A stretch of DNA of 64,000 nucleotides from Cryptomeria japonica. Taxonomy: Eukaryota; Streptophyta; Pinopsida; Cupressales; Cupressaceae. Below the pieces are notes generated by a model. The model saw only the letters and a list, made by a program, of their open reading frames with translations. It did not search any database and was not told where the DNA came from. The position numbers were made by a program, and so were the translations under genes. The stretch is from positions 878,885,220-878,949,219 of the forward strand of contig NC_081409.1 of NCBI RefSeq assembly GCF_030272615.1, given 5' to 3'. Each line of letters opens with the position of its first letter. The stretch's first letter is position 1. Of this stretch, positions 1 through 12,261 are shown one piece after another.

Positions 1-454
1 GCACCATATGTGGTCCTCTATTGCCTCCACTATTAGGCCTCCTTTGATCCATGTTGAGGTGAGGTTGTTGCAAAGGTCGATTTTCCATTATTTGAGACAT
101 GTCAAAATCATGAGGGATCTTGGCTCCACTATGTGCCATCACTTGTAGAAAGTATTGTCTATCTCTCCTCATTATTTCCTCAACCAATTGATTGAAATGG
201 GGATTAATAATGGTGTCTTCCGCTTTTGCTGAATGTACTAAAAAGTTGTCCATATTGACATTGTGTGTACCATTGTTGTTTGTAGTGTCCATGTTCTCAA
301 CATTTGGAATGTTTCTATAGGCATCCATGCCAGGTAATGTGTTATGATCAGTATTGAAAAAGACATCATTGTCATACTCATAGACACTCATGTTTGCGGA
401 CTCTTGAGCCTCTTTAGTTTCTCTCCTAGATTTTTGGGAATGGGTTTCAACCAT
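1..454 (-). CDS. gag: Gag N-terminus of a Tat-like gypsy element (E5), partial
   Basis: An open frame on the minus strand starts at an ATG at 454 and runs off the left edge without a stop (about 151 codons visible). The N-terminus (MVETHSQKSRRETKE) resembles the basic start of plant gypsy Gag proteins, and E4 in this window has a comparable start (MPITRSQKEK). A later block, SGAKIPHDFD, matches NGAKLPEAFD in the E4 Gag. Gag would form the cytoplasmic particle that packages element RNA. The capsid core and zinc knuckle lie outside the window. The primer site and LTR lie upstream at 2684-3499 in the same orientation. Assignment to gypsy is firm; assignment to the Tat clade rests on likeness to E4. 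Confidence 0.7.
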   Translation of the reverse strand, partial: MVETHSQKSRRETKEAQESANMSVYEYDNDVFFNTDHNTLPGMDAYRNIPNVENMDTTNNNGTHNVNMDNFLVHSAKAEDTIINPHFNQLVEEIMRRDRQYFLQVMAHSGAKIPHDFDMSQIMENRPLQQPHLNMDQRRPNSGGNRGPHMV

Positions 455-949
455 GAACTAGGTATTGACCAAGATGTGTGAGACTAGATGAAAATGGAAA
501 GAGTATGGAAGACCAAAAGTTGGATGAAATGTAAATGAATCTGAGGTGTACTTGCAATGTCCAAAGTGTAAGACCAAGTATGTATGTAGTAGAGTAGGTG
601 TGACTTCCAAAGAGATGATAGTTTCTCTTGATGAGGTAAGTTGACCTTGACTCTAAGTAAGACCAAATGAAACCCAAAGGTGATAGACCTTGATGAGGGA
701 CCACTTAGCAAAATGTTGTTGTATGTAGTGTGTTGACAAAATATGATGAGGACAAGCAAGTGACCTTTTGACTCAAGTTTAGACAAATGTGAATGTAATG
801 CAAGGTGTAAAGTAATGATGGACTTTGTGAGACCCAAAGACAGGTTGAATGGTAGATGAAAACCCCATAGAGATAACCTAGGAAGCTCAATAAGTCTGAA
901 ACTAACTATTCATGTTTGCTGAATTATGAAAGTTTTCAATCCTGAACAT

Positions 950-1135
950 AGATGGGCCTATATACTTCACAGATGTGCTTAAAGGACACATACGCTATTC
1001 TGTCAGACACATACACGTTTATGAGATGTTGGAAATGCAAAGTTTCTCAAAAGAAACAAACGCGTTTCTGCCCTTCACAGACATGGTTAGATGACACAGA
1101 CGCTATTCTGTCAGACACAGACACATTTCTACAAA
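950..1135. repeat. Degenerate CACAGACGC-type short repeats, cluster 1
   Basis: Variants of CACAGACGCTATTCTGTCAG and GACACATACGC recur several times, loosely spaced. One block, including CTATTCTGTCAGACACA, is seen twice about 110 bp apart. Cluster 2 with the same core lies at 2335-2600. Confidence 0.6.
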
Positions 1136-2334
1136 CTTTGTGTAATTTTTCGAATCTGTGAAGTTGCTTGTTGTGACCAAATCTGAATGTTTGACTTTTT
1201 TTGTGACAAAAGGACATAGTGTTGATGAGGACTCAATGTTTGCAAGTGTTTAAACTCCAAAATGACTCAAAAAAAAAAGTGTGTTGTTTGATGTAAAATT
1301 GTTTTGCATACACTTGAAGACACAAAAGACACAATGTTTTGATGTTTGGTCTTGAATGTTTGATTGTTCAAAATAAGTCAAGCACAATTCTTATGGCTGG
1401 CCAAGACAATAGTTGTTGATCCCACATGGAGTTTCCCCTGAGGCTGCGCTATTCAGAGGGGATACTTAGATGCTTGACCCCACTGGCTCCACCCTCGACA
1501 CTCACTTCTCAGGGCAGCCAAGCATAAGTCCCCATGAAAACTCCTCGTGGCAAACTTTGTATCTCTACTAAGAACCGTATGTATGTGGGCCGCTACCAGA
1601 GGTTCGACTTCCTGCACAACAACTAGAAGGATTTTGGCTTCTAAAACAAAAAGGTGCTAGTATGGGCATCTGCTTGTGTGGCCATACATGTGGCATTTTT
1701 AGCTCTGTAAATATAGAAGGCTCCCAGCTGGTAGGGGTTATGCCCTACAACTGATCAAATAAATTTGATCAAACGGGTTTATGGGGAGACATAGTGTCGG
1801 TATGAACTAATCAACACCCATTATCCATAGTTTTCACCATGAATACAATTATTTATAGTGGTTTGGAGGAAGATGACTTTTCTTTTGCTACCACTTGGGT
1901 TGTTCTCTCCTCACTAGTAGTCCTAATGACCACACGGGGAGACAAGCCCTCTAAAGATTAAACAAAAAGAGCCTATTGCTCAAGACACAAAAGACAATGG
2001 TTCAATTTTAGTGCACCAATTGAAGTGTTTTCTAATCTATGAAAACAAGGAACACAATGAAAGATCAAAAACCCTTGCCAAGGTCCTGCAACAAAGATCT
2101 ATTAGTAGTTTGGATTGTTTGAAATAATCACCCCTTCCTGCAAGCACACAAGTTAGGTAAATTTTAGATCCAAAAGACTTTGTGAAATAGGGGCCTTCGA
2201 AAAAATGATTTTTCTTTCAAGACAAGTTGCACCAATTTCGTTAGCTAGATTTGAAGATGTTAGCTCAAAATAAACCAAATCTGAAATCTGAATGAAGCAA
2301 AACTGAATCAAAGAAAACCCAAAATGTAACAAAT

Positions 2335-2600
2335 TCACACAGACGCGGTTATCAGAAACACAAATGCTATAAAATTTCACAGACGTGCTTAAAGCCGACA
2401 CAGACACGGTTCCAAAACATAGACGCGGCTCCTGGACGCAGACATGCCTGAAAACTCCACAGACGCAACTAGGGAACACAGACGTGACTTTCGGAATCTG
2501 CAGAAAAATAAAATACTGTCGAGGACGTAGATGCAAATCCAGATGTCACAGATGCGGTAGAAAATGAAAAACGCGATCCAAAGTATGCAGACGCGAAAAT
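2335..2600. repeat. Degenerate CACAGACGCGG short repeats, cluster 2
   Basis: The core ACAGACGC or CAGACGTG recurs roughly every 19-25 bp (for example at 2338, 2381, 2459 and 2479) with variable spacers. The repeats are much richer in CpG than the surrounding AT-rich DNA. Confidence 0.6.
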
Positions 2601-2683
2601 ATCAAAATGTTGTCGGAAATGTCAGATTTGCAACTTCAAAACACAAAATCTGCAACAAAAGATGTTAAATGCAAAAGGGACAA

Positions 2684-2703
2684 GAGTCCCACCGGGCATG
2701 CCA
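2684..2703 (-). promoter_or_regulatory. Primer-binding site of E5
   Basis: On the minus strand TGGCATGCCCGGTGGGACTC starts four bases (TTTT) after the inner LTR end ACA. The same LTR-CA, TTT(T), TGG layout is seen in E3 and E4. TGG is the complement of a tRNA CCA tail. I do not recognise the tRNA. Confidence 0.6.
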
Positions 2704-2706
2704 AAA

Positions 2707-3499
2707 TGTATACGGTGAAAATGGATAACAACAATGACAATATTGAAAGACTAAATGGATTCAACCACAAAACCCTAGCCTAACAATAACAAAGATCCAC
2801 CATAACATATGACGATTACTTAAGACAATGCAAATCAAATGAAATCACAAAGATTATACCATCACATGTCCAATAGGGTTTGGATCTCCATTCTTCCTAT
2901 CTCCATTGATCTTGCTTGATATATTTGCTCTCAGATTTTATGTATGCACAAGAGCTCAACAAAGAACATAAATGTGGTTGCAAGTAGGAATGCATGTGAA
3001 AGTGCAAAAGTCATAGTGTAGTCAAGTGCGCAATTGAGTTAGGGTTTGATAATGAAGGAAGCATCTCCTTATATAGAAGACACTATAAGAAATGGAGGGA
3101 TAAGATTGAGAGGTGTAAAAGATAAATGGTCGGCTATGATTAGAGGGTAGGTAGAGAAAATAAGAAAATAATGAGAGGGTAGGTAGTGTAGGAATTAAGA
3201 GATGAATGACATGTGTCATGAGTAGAAAAGGCTAATGAATTAATTAAATAAATAAAGATTTATTTAATTAATAGAAGAAGTGGGATCAAATTAATAAATA
3301 AAAGTATTTATTTAATTTAGAAAAAGGATAATTTAAATAAATAAATGTATTTATTTAAATGAGAAATAAGGTTAGAAGAGGATAAATGAATAAATTAAAT
3401 AAATAAAGATTTATTTAATTAATAGAAGAATTAGGCTTAAAATAATTAAATAAATAAAGATATTTATTTAATTAGACATGACAATTTTAGGTGTGTACA
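2707..3499 (-). repeat. 5' LTR of E5
   Basis: Read on the minus strand the LTR starts TGTACACACCTAAAATTGTC at 3499 and ends in GTATACA at 2707. The start resembles the E4 LTR start (TGTAGACACCTAAAAATG). The half near 3230-3480 is rich in AATTAAATAAAT words like the E4 LTR. The partner LTR is outside the window, so the boundaries rest on the TG...CA ends, the primer site next to it and similarity to E4. Confidence 0.65.
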
Positions 3500-6400
3500 A
3501 ATGTTAATTGAAAAATTAAGTGCAATGGCTTATGACACTTATTGTTGGCAAGTATGATAAATATTAAGCTTTGTGTCTTGTAGACTTTGCTTGTCTACGT
3601 ATAGAAAAAAGGGTTTCTTCAATATGCCAACTATCTAGAAATTTGTGGCATCTGCATACCTAGAATTCCTTGTGGGTATTCGTTTTGGGTTGACCCCATA
3701 TTACATAGACTTGATCTCTAACACATAATCTTAATTAGACATAGTGCAATTTTTTTGTGATCTAAATCACTATGATTCTTTGTCTTTATTGACATGTAAG
3801 GACTATCATTTGACTTAATAGAGAGAATGTTGAATTATAAGGCTTCACATTCTCCTCTGTGTAAACCCCTTTAATTTGTTAGATTAATGACCTTAGCAAG
3901 TACTTGTAGAAAAAAAGCAAGCATGCAAGTGAGATGCTTATAGTGATGCAAATGTTTGTTCTTTTTAATGCTCTAAAGAAAAATATTCATATGGATGCTC
4001 CTTAATTCTAGGATTGGAATGATGATTAGATGTGAATCAGTGCCCAAATGGATATCTTAAAATACCAGGATGTAATGAACCATTATATAAATGTGCACCT
4101 AGTCATCTTTTAATGGCTAGTGGACAAGGGTTAAAATCAACAATTTGATATTTGGTTTGAATTTGTGCCACATAAGATCACTCTTGTGCATCCTATGGAT
4201 AACCAATATTATAAATAAATCATTTAACGAATACTATAAGGACAAACCTTATTAGTTACAGTCTTATATATGTTATTTATAAATAATTACATTAAATGCA
4301 ATCCCCTAACAAAAATTATGCCCCAATATGTGTCAACATGGTGGTAAATGAATGTGGATGAATATTAGGAAGGGAACAAGATTAGCGAAATATTATGGGC
4401 CACATGTCACTATATAATTGTCAATACATTCCCTCAAAATGGACCAAGAGATAAATGGGAATGAACATAGATATGTGAATTTCACCATTACATTTCCCCC
4501 TACTTTGAGGTGCATGTGAATCCTAACATGAACATATATTTCAAAATAATGAGGATTTACAAATATGCATAGAGTATAAATATTCAAATATAAAATAATA
4601 TCAAGTTCCATGCAAAATAATGGACTCAACTAGATCTCTTTATTTGTGTTCCTCCTTGGCATGGATGCTCCATACCAACCCATGAAATAGAGAAATAATA
4701 TGTACAACTATTAAAATTTGCATTAATTGTCAAGGAAAATGAAAAAGATCTGTTAAGATAAGGTGACAAGTCTCTATGTACCATCAACCACTACCTAAAA
4801 TCTATAAGAAATTTATATATGCCACTACAATTAGTTGAATACAATGTGTTCATGGAATTAGAGAGAAAAATAATAATGTAGCATATTAATCATGTAATGT
4901 AATAAGTGAAAATCATAGGATTGAGTGACAACATAATACATAAATACCTAAAAATAAGCATGAAAAACACATAGAATTGAGATAAACAACAAGGTATAAA
5001 GGTTGCATGCATGCTAGGCTAGTCATAAGGTGAAACGGTTGTAGAGGTGCAACAAAAGTGGTATTGGGGTGTGGACTTTAGTACATGATGAAGCATGCAA
5101 GCACACATAATGGGATAGAAAAGGTTACAAGGTTACAATTTATGACGGTATAGTAATGTTTTCAGCTACTATTGTAGACTATTCTTATTTAGTAGAGCTG
5201 ATTGTTTTAGTTGTCTAGGATTAGTTTCTTTGATCTTTGTTTTTCCCTTTCCTCTATGCAATCTTATCTTTAGGCTGTGGATTATTTTATTATAATTTTT
5301 TTATCAGCTTGATCAATACAAAAAAATATCAATATGGTACGAGAGTCTAAGCATGATGCCCCCGATGTAAGAAGAAAATAATTAACAAAATTTCAATATA
5401 AAATGGGAAGGCATGATGCTCCCTAATATTACAAGGTAAATCTAGGAGTATGACAAGACAATAAATGATCATAAAAAATAATCAATAAGAATAAATGTAT
5501 AGGACCAATGACATGAAAGGATCAAATGTACTATCATAGCTCATAAGCATATTGAAAATATGATCAAAGAATGGTAATGATCTTTGGTATGTAACAAGTA
5601 ACATACTCATCCAAGAGATTCTTTCCTCTTCCAATTTTTTTATGATATGTGTTTCTTCTTGATATTCCAATATACTTTTCTCAAACACATGGTCAATTGA
5701 TGGCATATTATGTATTTCTTACCTGACCCAAATTTTTCTTAATTATGGTTATAGAGGGACATTTGGTATTTAGTGCACGATAACATTTTTATTTCTTATC
5801 CATGCAGTCTTTTGGGTATTAAAATCTAGTTATTGTATCACTTTTGTAGCTATATTTATTTATTAATTTTCTTTTTGGAAGGCATACTTGTATCACCACT
5901 TTTTTCTTTGGCACTGTGCATTTTTTAATTGTCTCTTTATGCTTAAGAGGATATAATTATTTCTTAAATATCTTTTGTTCTTGATCAAGAATTTCTTAGG
6001 GAGTTTTTCTCTCTTCATCTTGATGATGGATCATGGAGTGTGATACAAATATTGATATAGAAATCTCTCACATGGATACATCTAGAAACATTCTTGATTA
6101 CTATTATGGAATACAAAAATATTTAACTCTGTTTTCCTTGTTATTTTAGTGCATGTACAAATTTTGGATCATGAATATCTTATTTAGATTCATATGAAGG
6201 TTCACTTAGGGTTATAATATATCAAAATAGAAATGACCAAACTTAGAAATGGGTTCATATGAATCTCATGAAAATTTAACAACCATTCATGCATAAATTT
6301 TATAAATTGATACATTTAAGGTACCACTTAGTGTTATAGCCAAGGTCTACCACATGATATAGAAAATATACCATAATAAGGAATAACATTTCATAATATG

Positions 6401-6910
6401 TATGCCTCTTTAGATCCCTCTTTAAGTGATAAGATAATGGAAACCAAAGTATTAATCAACAAACCATTTGTCATATTCAAGGATACCCCTAAATAAGCAT
6501 ACAAATAAATTTATATGTTTATTTAAAAAAACTCCTCCATGCATATCTTATATTAGTTTGTAGCACCAACAAGGATGCCATAATGCATTTCACCGAATAC
6601 ATACAATTGACCATCATAAGTATTTTATCACATCTCTTCGTTACAAACTATAGTAAAAAAGAAGTGTGAAGAGAAGAGGAAAAGATGTAACATTAGCTTC
6701 GATCACATCAACCAAAGTTGTTAGTTTATTTAATTACCATATACTAAGTATCATCTTAAAATGCACTTGTATATTTATTGTACTATAATCTATGGATAAT
6801 TATTCTATTAATGTATAGATAATAATTATAATAATTCATAGACAATGCATTAATTAATGCTTGCTTATCTAAATAATTTACATTAATGACAAAGTTAAAT
6901 ATCTTAAGTA
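3500..6910. other. AT-rich stretch with no recognisable gene
   Basis: Only short frames without family resemblance are present on either strand. Apart from a possible copia LTR end near 5335 I see no feature. It may be old, eroded transposon sequence. Confidence 0.6.
5335..5347 (+). promoter_or_regulatory. Possible degenerate copia primer site after an LTR remnant
   Basis: TGGTACGAGAGTC differs slightly from the initiator-tRNA-Met site TGGTATCAGAGC. It follows a T-rich stretch ending in GATCAATACA, as copia LTR ends often do. No gag frame follows, so this would be a remnant only. Confidence 0.3.
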
Positions 6911-6927
6911 GATATATTTTATTAGTT

Positions 6928-8740
6928 TTTTATTAGAGAAAAACAAGTTTTGAAGGGACCCGAAACCCTTTAGCAAAAGAGAGTAGAGATGACTTAATGA
7001 GGCGTTAAGCCCAAAACACCAACTAGATCAAAAAGGCTCCACACAAACCATAAGCAACATTACATAATAGGGGCATAACAAAAAGAGCTAATACAAGACA
7101 CATAAATAGATAGAAAGAGTCAGAGAGAAAAACACCAGTAAAGAACCAACATAGAAACAACACTGATCCAACACTAATCTAGCAGTCTCATGGAATGCTC
7201 CTTATCTTTCTCAATTTCCATCATAGCAGTGGTGATTTTCTTGAGCTTCTCAAAATCAAGAGGAGGAGTGACAACTTTTCTCTTCAGTGTTCCTCTAGTC
7301 CTTTTACTTGGTCCAGAATTGGTATCCTGCTCAATGTTTGTATCCATGTCAACAACATCCTTTAGCTGGAATTGATCCTCAAGACTGGTAATCATGTTTT
7401 TGAAACTATCCACAGTGGCACTCAACACCGCATGACTTGTATTAAGAACCATTTTGATTGCATTCTTGATTTTATCCATCTGGTCTTTCTGAGTGGTCAT
7501 ACTGGCTTCATAACCCTTTTTGAAGTCATCAAAAGCCTCCATAGTGGATTTAATACAGTTTATTACCAAAGCCTTATCTTTCAAAGACCCAGGGCTAATC
7601 TCATCAGTTACCTGCAACTTTTCCATCTACTTAAATTTGTCTTTGACCATCTCTAAATTGTTGCTATTAGCCCTCTATTTCAACTGAACATCCTTAGTTT
7701 CATGAAAGATCCATTTAAAGATCTTAAAAGTGTCAACAACTCCATCCCTAGCCAAAGCTAAAAAATCTATAACAATTTCTTTCTCAGAGCCGAGTATGTT
7801 TGAAGAAGGATCAAGATTGTTGGGAAAATGTTGGCAGCTCTCAAGGTTCTGAACGGGAGGAGAATCACAAGAGGCCAAGGGAGAGTGAATCTTTCCCTGT
7901 CTCTAAGGACTAGTAGCAAGGTTAGGGCCAATTTTAGGTTTAGGAGTTTTAGTTGCAGTGGCTTTCCCCCTGCTTTTAGTGGAAGCAACATGAGGGGAAA
8001 TATCCTCACCATCACACTTTGTGTGGTAATCATCCTCTAGAGGCTGAGAATTCTCCGAATCAGTATTAACCTCAAGGGGAGAGGATGACCCATACGACAA
8101 GGATTTGACATTTTAAAAAATCAAAAGGATGAGACCAACATGTACAACATGGCACTTAACCAGATCCTTTTTATATATCATTTAAAGAGCTTGCAAGAAA
8201 AAAGGGGAAGGAAATTCAAACCTTGTTCCTGAAATGGTTTAGGAGAGAAAAATGATAGGCAAAAGTTAAATAGTATATCTGTCGTCAAGAGTGACACACT
8301 CCATTAAAACCTTCAAAACATTGCCTCATATAGTCTTAATCTTCGTCGTATTATAGCTTGTCGACCCCTCTCTAACTAAAGCACACTTCTCCTTCTCATC
8401 TTTGGTGAAGAGATTCACAACATTCTCAGAGAACATCCTATCTTTGTAGAGCTTAGCACCATCTGTAGAGAGACCAGTAATTTGAGCAATGAGGTCCTCA
8501 TTGATAGCGAAATCTCGGCCAAAAAGAGAAACAAAACCTTTATTATAATTTCTAACAAAGGTACTCGTAACCTTGGCTTTGTCTCCATGTAATTTCTCAA
8601 TATAGGTTGTAAAACCACTTTTTTCCAATATTCTCCAAATATTAGTGTTATTCTTTATCCCTATACAATCCATGGGCTCCACTTGCTTCAAATCCACCCA
8701 TTCTATCAAAACCACTGTGCCCAAAAACCTGTCTACAAAT
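6928..8740 (-). mobile_element. LINE copy 1, 5'-truncated (1.8 kb)
   Basis: The block is flanked by GATAT(A/G)TTTTATTAGTT at 6911-6927 and 8741-8757, a 17-bp target duplication with one mismatch, as made by LINE target-primed insertion. The minus-strand 3' end, AAACTTGTTTTTCTCTAATA plus a short A run, matches the end of LINE copy 2 (56466-60385): both carry GTTTTGAAGGGACCC on the plus strand close to the tail. Only the last part of the element is present: the extra ORF downstream of RNase H plus a 3' UTR of about 246 bp. RT is missing because of 5' truncation. Confidence 0.88.
7174..8731 (-). pseudogene. LINE ORF3-like gene, copy 1, broken
   Basis: Minus-strand pieces at 8724-8326, 8100-7903, 7878-7675 and 7626-7174 align in order with ORF3 of LINE copy 2. 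The first piece holds a helical domain with FAINEDLIAQITGLSTDG, comparable to FKLDPRLISTVTGM in copy 2. The middle is Ser, Pro and acidic rich. The last piece is a probable coiled coil ending in a basic patch (SKRTRGTLKRKV) and a final helix, matched by TTKRTRASIKKV in copy 2. Several stops and at least one frame change break it. The role is unknown; an RNA-binding or particle-forming accessory protein is conceivable, but nothing in the sequence proves it. Confidence 0.6.
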
Positions 8741-8757
8741 GATATGTTTTATTAGTT

Positions 8758-10920
8758 AACTTCTCTTTAAGAGTTTAATTTAACTATTTATCTACTCTTA
8801 ATTAGACTAATTCTTCCCCCAACTTTAACCCTACCCTTTTCCTTATCTATAGAAGAGCATAGAGAACTTGTGGTTCAAGTATCACAATAAAAGAGAGTTA
8901 TTGTAATTCTTATGAATTCAAGCTATTTTTAATAAAAAATTAATAACCATGTTATTTATGTTCTAAATTCATGTCATGTTATTTATTTATATTCTATTGA
9001 TTTATTAGATTGATCTATGTATGTGGATGAATTTATTATGGTAACTATAGTCATTTTGATGATTACAATTTTAAGAAGCTTCACTTTATGTAGTATATAA
9101 ATATACAGATCAACAATCTATATTTTTTCTCTACATATATTTAAATCTCTATTATAGTTAAATAATTTTTTTTAGCATGTAAATTTCAAGCCTAAACTTT
9201 AGCAACTTGCTAGCAACAACTTTTATGCTCTTTCATTACCTTGCATGGAATATTAGTTGATTATAAATTGGTGAATACCTATGGGTAGTGAAGGTTGAAG
9301 CTAGAAATATGTTTTAGTAGTCACTAAATATAAAGTTTTAGTTTTTAGGAAGTTCCTATGATTTTTTTTTTCTTATAAGAAGTATTTCTACCATTTGATT
9401 ATATAGTGTACTAATAAATAATTATTTTCAAAATATAATATCATTTTACCTTAGAGACATAATGGTGCAACTATGGATGGTGGAATTTTTTTTTTTTTTT
9501 AAGAAAAAGGAAAGTGAATTTTTTTTTTTCTTATGTCAAATCTTATAAGCTATGTGAAAATCTATCATAACAACATATATATATATATATATATTGGACA
9601 ATACCACAATTATGATTTTTTCATTGTGATGATCAAGTTTTCTTGTATTTCCATTTCTTTGAAAAAACATTAAACATATAATATTTTTAGCTATTTTTAT
9701 TTGTATTTCTATTTTTTCTAGATATTTCCAATATAAAGAAACTAAACCTTTTGATTTTCTCATCAAGATGATCATTTTTACATATATTTCAAAAAAATAT
9801 TTTCTCAATTTTTCCAATATAGGAATATTCTTTTGGTACTACTTATGTGGCATTAAAATTTGGTAAGTTTTGTGATAAACTTGAACAAAAAGAAGAAAAA
9901 ATATTTTGTATTTTTTCAATATAACCTAGAGGAACTAAGAAATGCGAATTAGTAGTCAAATGAATTTGATGTTACATCACCATACAACTCTAGCAAAGCA
10001 AGGGCATTGCTAAAGAAAAAGGTAAATCAAATCCTAAGCCAAAGGTAAATAGATTAGGTTTGTAAGATTCTTCCTCTTATAAGGACAAAGGTGAAGCCTA
10101 AAGAAAATACAAAAAAATAACAAAGAATCTTGTACTTGGTCTAAACTATAAAACCATCAATAAGTTGAGTGTTTCAAGATGGCAATCTTTGAAGTAGAGG
10201 TGGAAATTTTGAAGCTTCCTCACCCTAACATAAGATTTTCTCTTTCTACTACAATTGTTCTAGACCACCTATATCTAAATAGATATATCCAAGATCCTAT
10301 CACTACATGGAACATGATTGATAATACTAGGTTCTTGTCACCACATGACACATGATTGATCATTATTTGATAGTACTGGCCAAAGATTCACAAGCGAAAT
10401 ATTAACGAACAAGTCCAGTCTTCCAATTTTTGAAGGAGAAGGGAGTTGAAATGAAAATAATATTTTCAACAAAGTTATTCATGTTCTAGAATTTTTTATG
10501 AACCTATTATCTATTTATCAAATCACACAATTAAGTGAAGGAAAAAGCATGGATTTTATAGATATAAATGTTGTTATCCACCGCCAAGGACTACTATTAA
10601 GGACATTGGAAAAATTTATCACAACACAAGGATGTACAAATTTAACAATTTATGTTGCTATCCTTCACTTGTTATATTTGCACATGCGAATTCCTCGAAT
10701 AAAATTTGTCATGATTGTTTTGATCATCCCAACTATCACTCATTGTAGGATATTAGTGTCATGTAGAGCCATATACATGTATGAAAATGAGAATGATGTA
10801 ATGAAACTATGTTTTTTTCTTGTTACAATAGTTAGATACTACAGGTTGCACTAGTCACCATAGTGAATTATTAAAATTTAATATTTTTGCATATGTAATC
10901 AGAATAAGGAAAACCCATGT
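8758..10920. other. AT-rich stretch with no recognisable gene
   Basis: Short frames only (for example 10498-10854), none resembling a known family. It contains homopolymer T tracts near 9485-9500 and 9520-9530 and an AT dinucleotide run. Confidence 0.6.
9575..9594. repeat. (AT)10 microsatellite
   Basis: Ten uninterrupted AT units. Confidence 0.9.
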
Positions 10921-12261
10921 TGAACACACCACATGACTAAGAGGAGGGTGAATCAGTATGGACCTAAAAAATTCTTAATTTTTTATCTTTAAACTTCAAA
11001 CCACAACTATATAATCACAACAATAATAAATCATGAAAGCATAAAGCACAAACATATGAACACTAGATTTACGTGGAAAACCCTAAGTAGGGAAAAAACG
11101 TAGTGACAGTTACACTCACAATATGAATACAATTTATTACAATGTTGCCTCCAAAAAACACTTCCCTTGAGAGGACTTGTTAAACTAAGGCACACAACCT
11201 TAGGGAAAGATACAAATGACTTGCAAACTATGACAAACTGTCTCAAGGCAATATACAGAAAGCTGCCAAGAAACACATTGTCTTTCAATAGAGAAAGAAA
11301 TAGTTGAATTGAAAAGAACAAGATCTCCTAATCATGAAATTATCCTTGAACCACTGTATCAAGCAACCAATATCATGTCAAACACATCTAACTTCAAACA
11401 CTATCTTAGAACATTGTCATACTAAAGATATCATGATCAAAGCTCTTCATAACTGACTTTCTCACATGTCCAACACCAACTCTACTTGCAAATAATTTAC
11501 ATCCACTATAAATCAATTCACACACATCCCATATCATCACTCACACATTTGTATTCCTTTATATACACATATATTTATTAAAATCCTTGACTAGGTCAAC
11601 GACAAACAAGAAAAACAATATTACATAAATTCGGGCGCTTGACCCTAAAATATCCACTCCAATCCATTTCACAAAATAGAGAGGAATCAAATACATCACA
11701 ACACATCCTTTTCAAATGATTCCAATATTCTGCACACAATAATAGATCCTCCAAGGTCAACATAAAATGAAACATGTAGATAAACATTAAAGCACGCTAA
11801 CCAGTCAACCTAAAGCTATCCTCCAATGTAAATTACACAACATGGATATCCACATGCCATGGTGAGATCCAAAACACCAACGAAACTCATTCTCCAAAGA
11901 AAATCCAAACCAAAAGAATATGATCCAAGTAGGATACACCATCATAGTCAGCTAGAAACCAGATCAGTTGACAACACTGAGCTTGAAACATCATAACTTC
12001 TCATGCCAATGAAACCATCACCAAAAAAACAAACTGGAGTAGTGCATAAACCAAATAAGCATGTCCTCCAAATCACAACAATTGAATCCACATGTTTGAA
12101 ATCCACAAAGCACCCTCCAAACTAGTTTTGATAGACAACCTCACTTTCAAAAACAACAATAAGAAAATTTACCATCTAAGCAATATAAGACCTGTAAATT
12201 TGATAGTACAACATACATAGCTCATAAAAATTATATCTAGAGCTGCACCACATAATATTTA
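10921..12261 (-). repeat. E1 3' LTR, distal part
   Basis: It aligns over its whole length with the E1 5' LTR pieces at 48751-49192, 50190-50658 and 61202 onward. The plus-strand start TGAACACACC corresponds to TGAATACACC at 48751. It breaks off where E4 was inserted and resumes at 35933. Confidence 0.92.

Larger units (their letters stand above)
455..2683 (-). other. Long untranslated leader of E5
   Basis: This 2.2-kb stretch lies between the primer site and the gag start of E5 and has no long reading frame. It holds two clusters of short CACAGACGC-type repeats and a block around 1480-1540 that resembles the leader of E4 around 32600-32650. A long repeat-rich leader is usual for Tat and Ogre type elements. 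Confidence 0.55.

Noticed and set aside
714-3499. A 2.8-kb LTR for E5 starting at TGTTGTTG (714)
   Set aside because: A primer-like site with the E3/E4 layout lies at 2684-2703 next to a better TG end at 2707, and the repeats at 950-2600 match leader content of E4, not LTR content.
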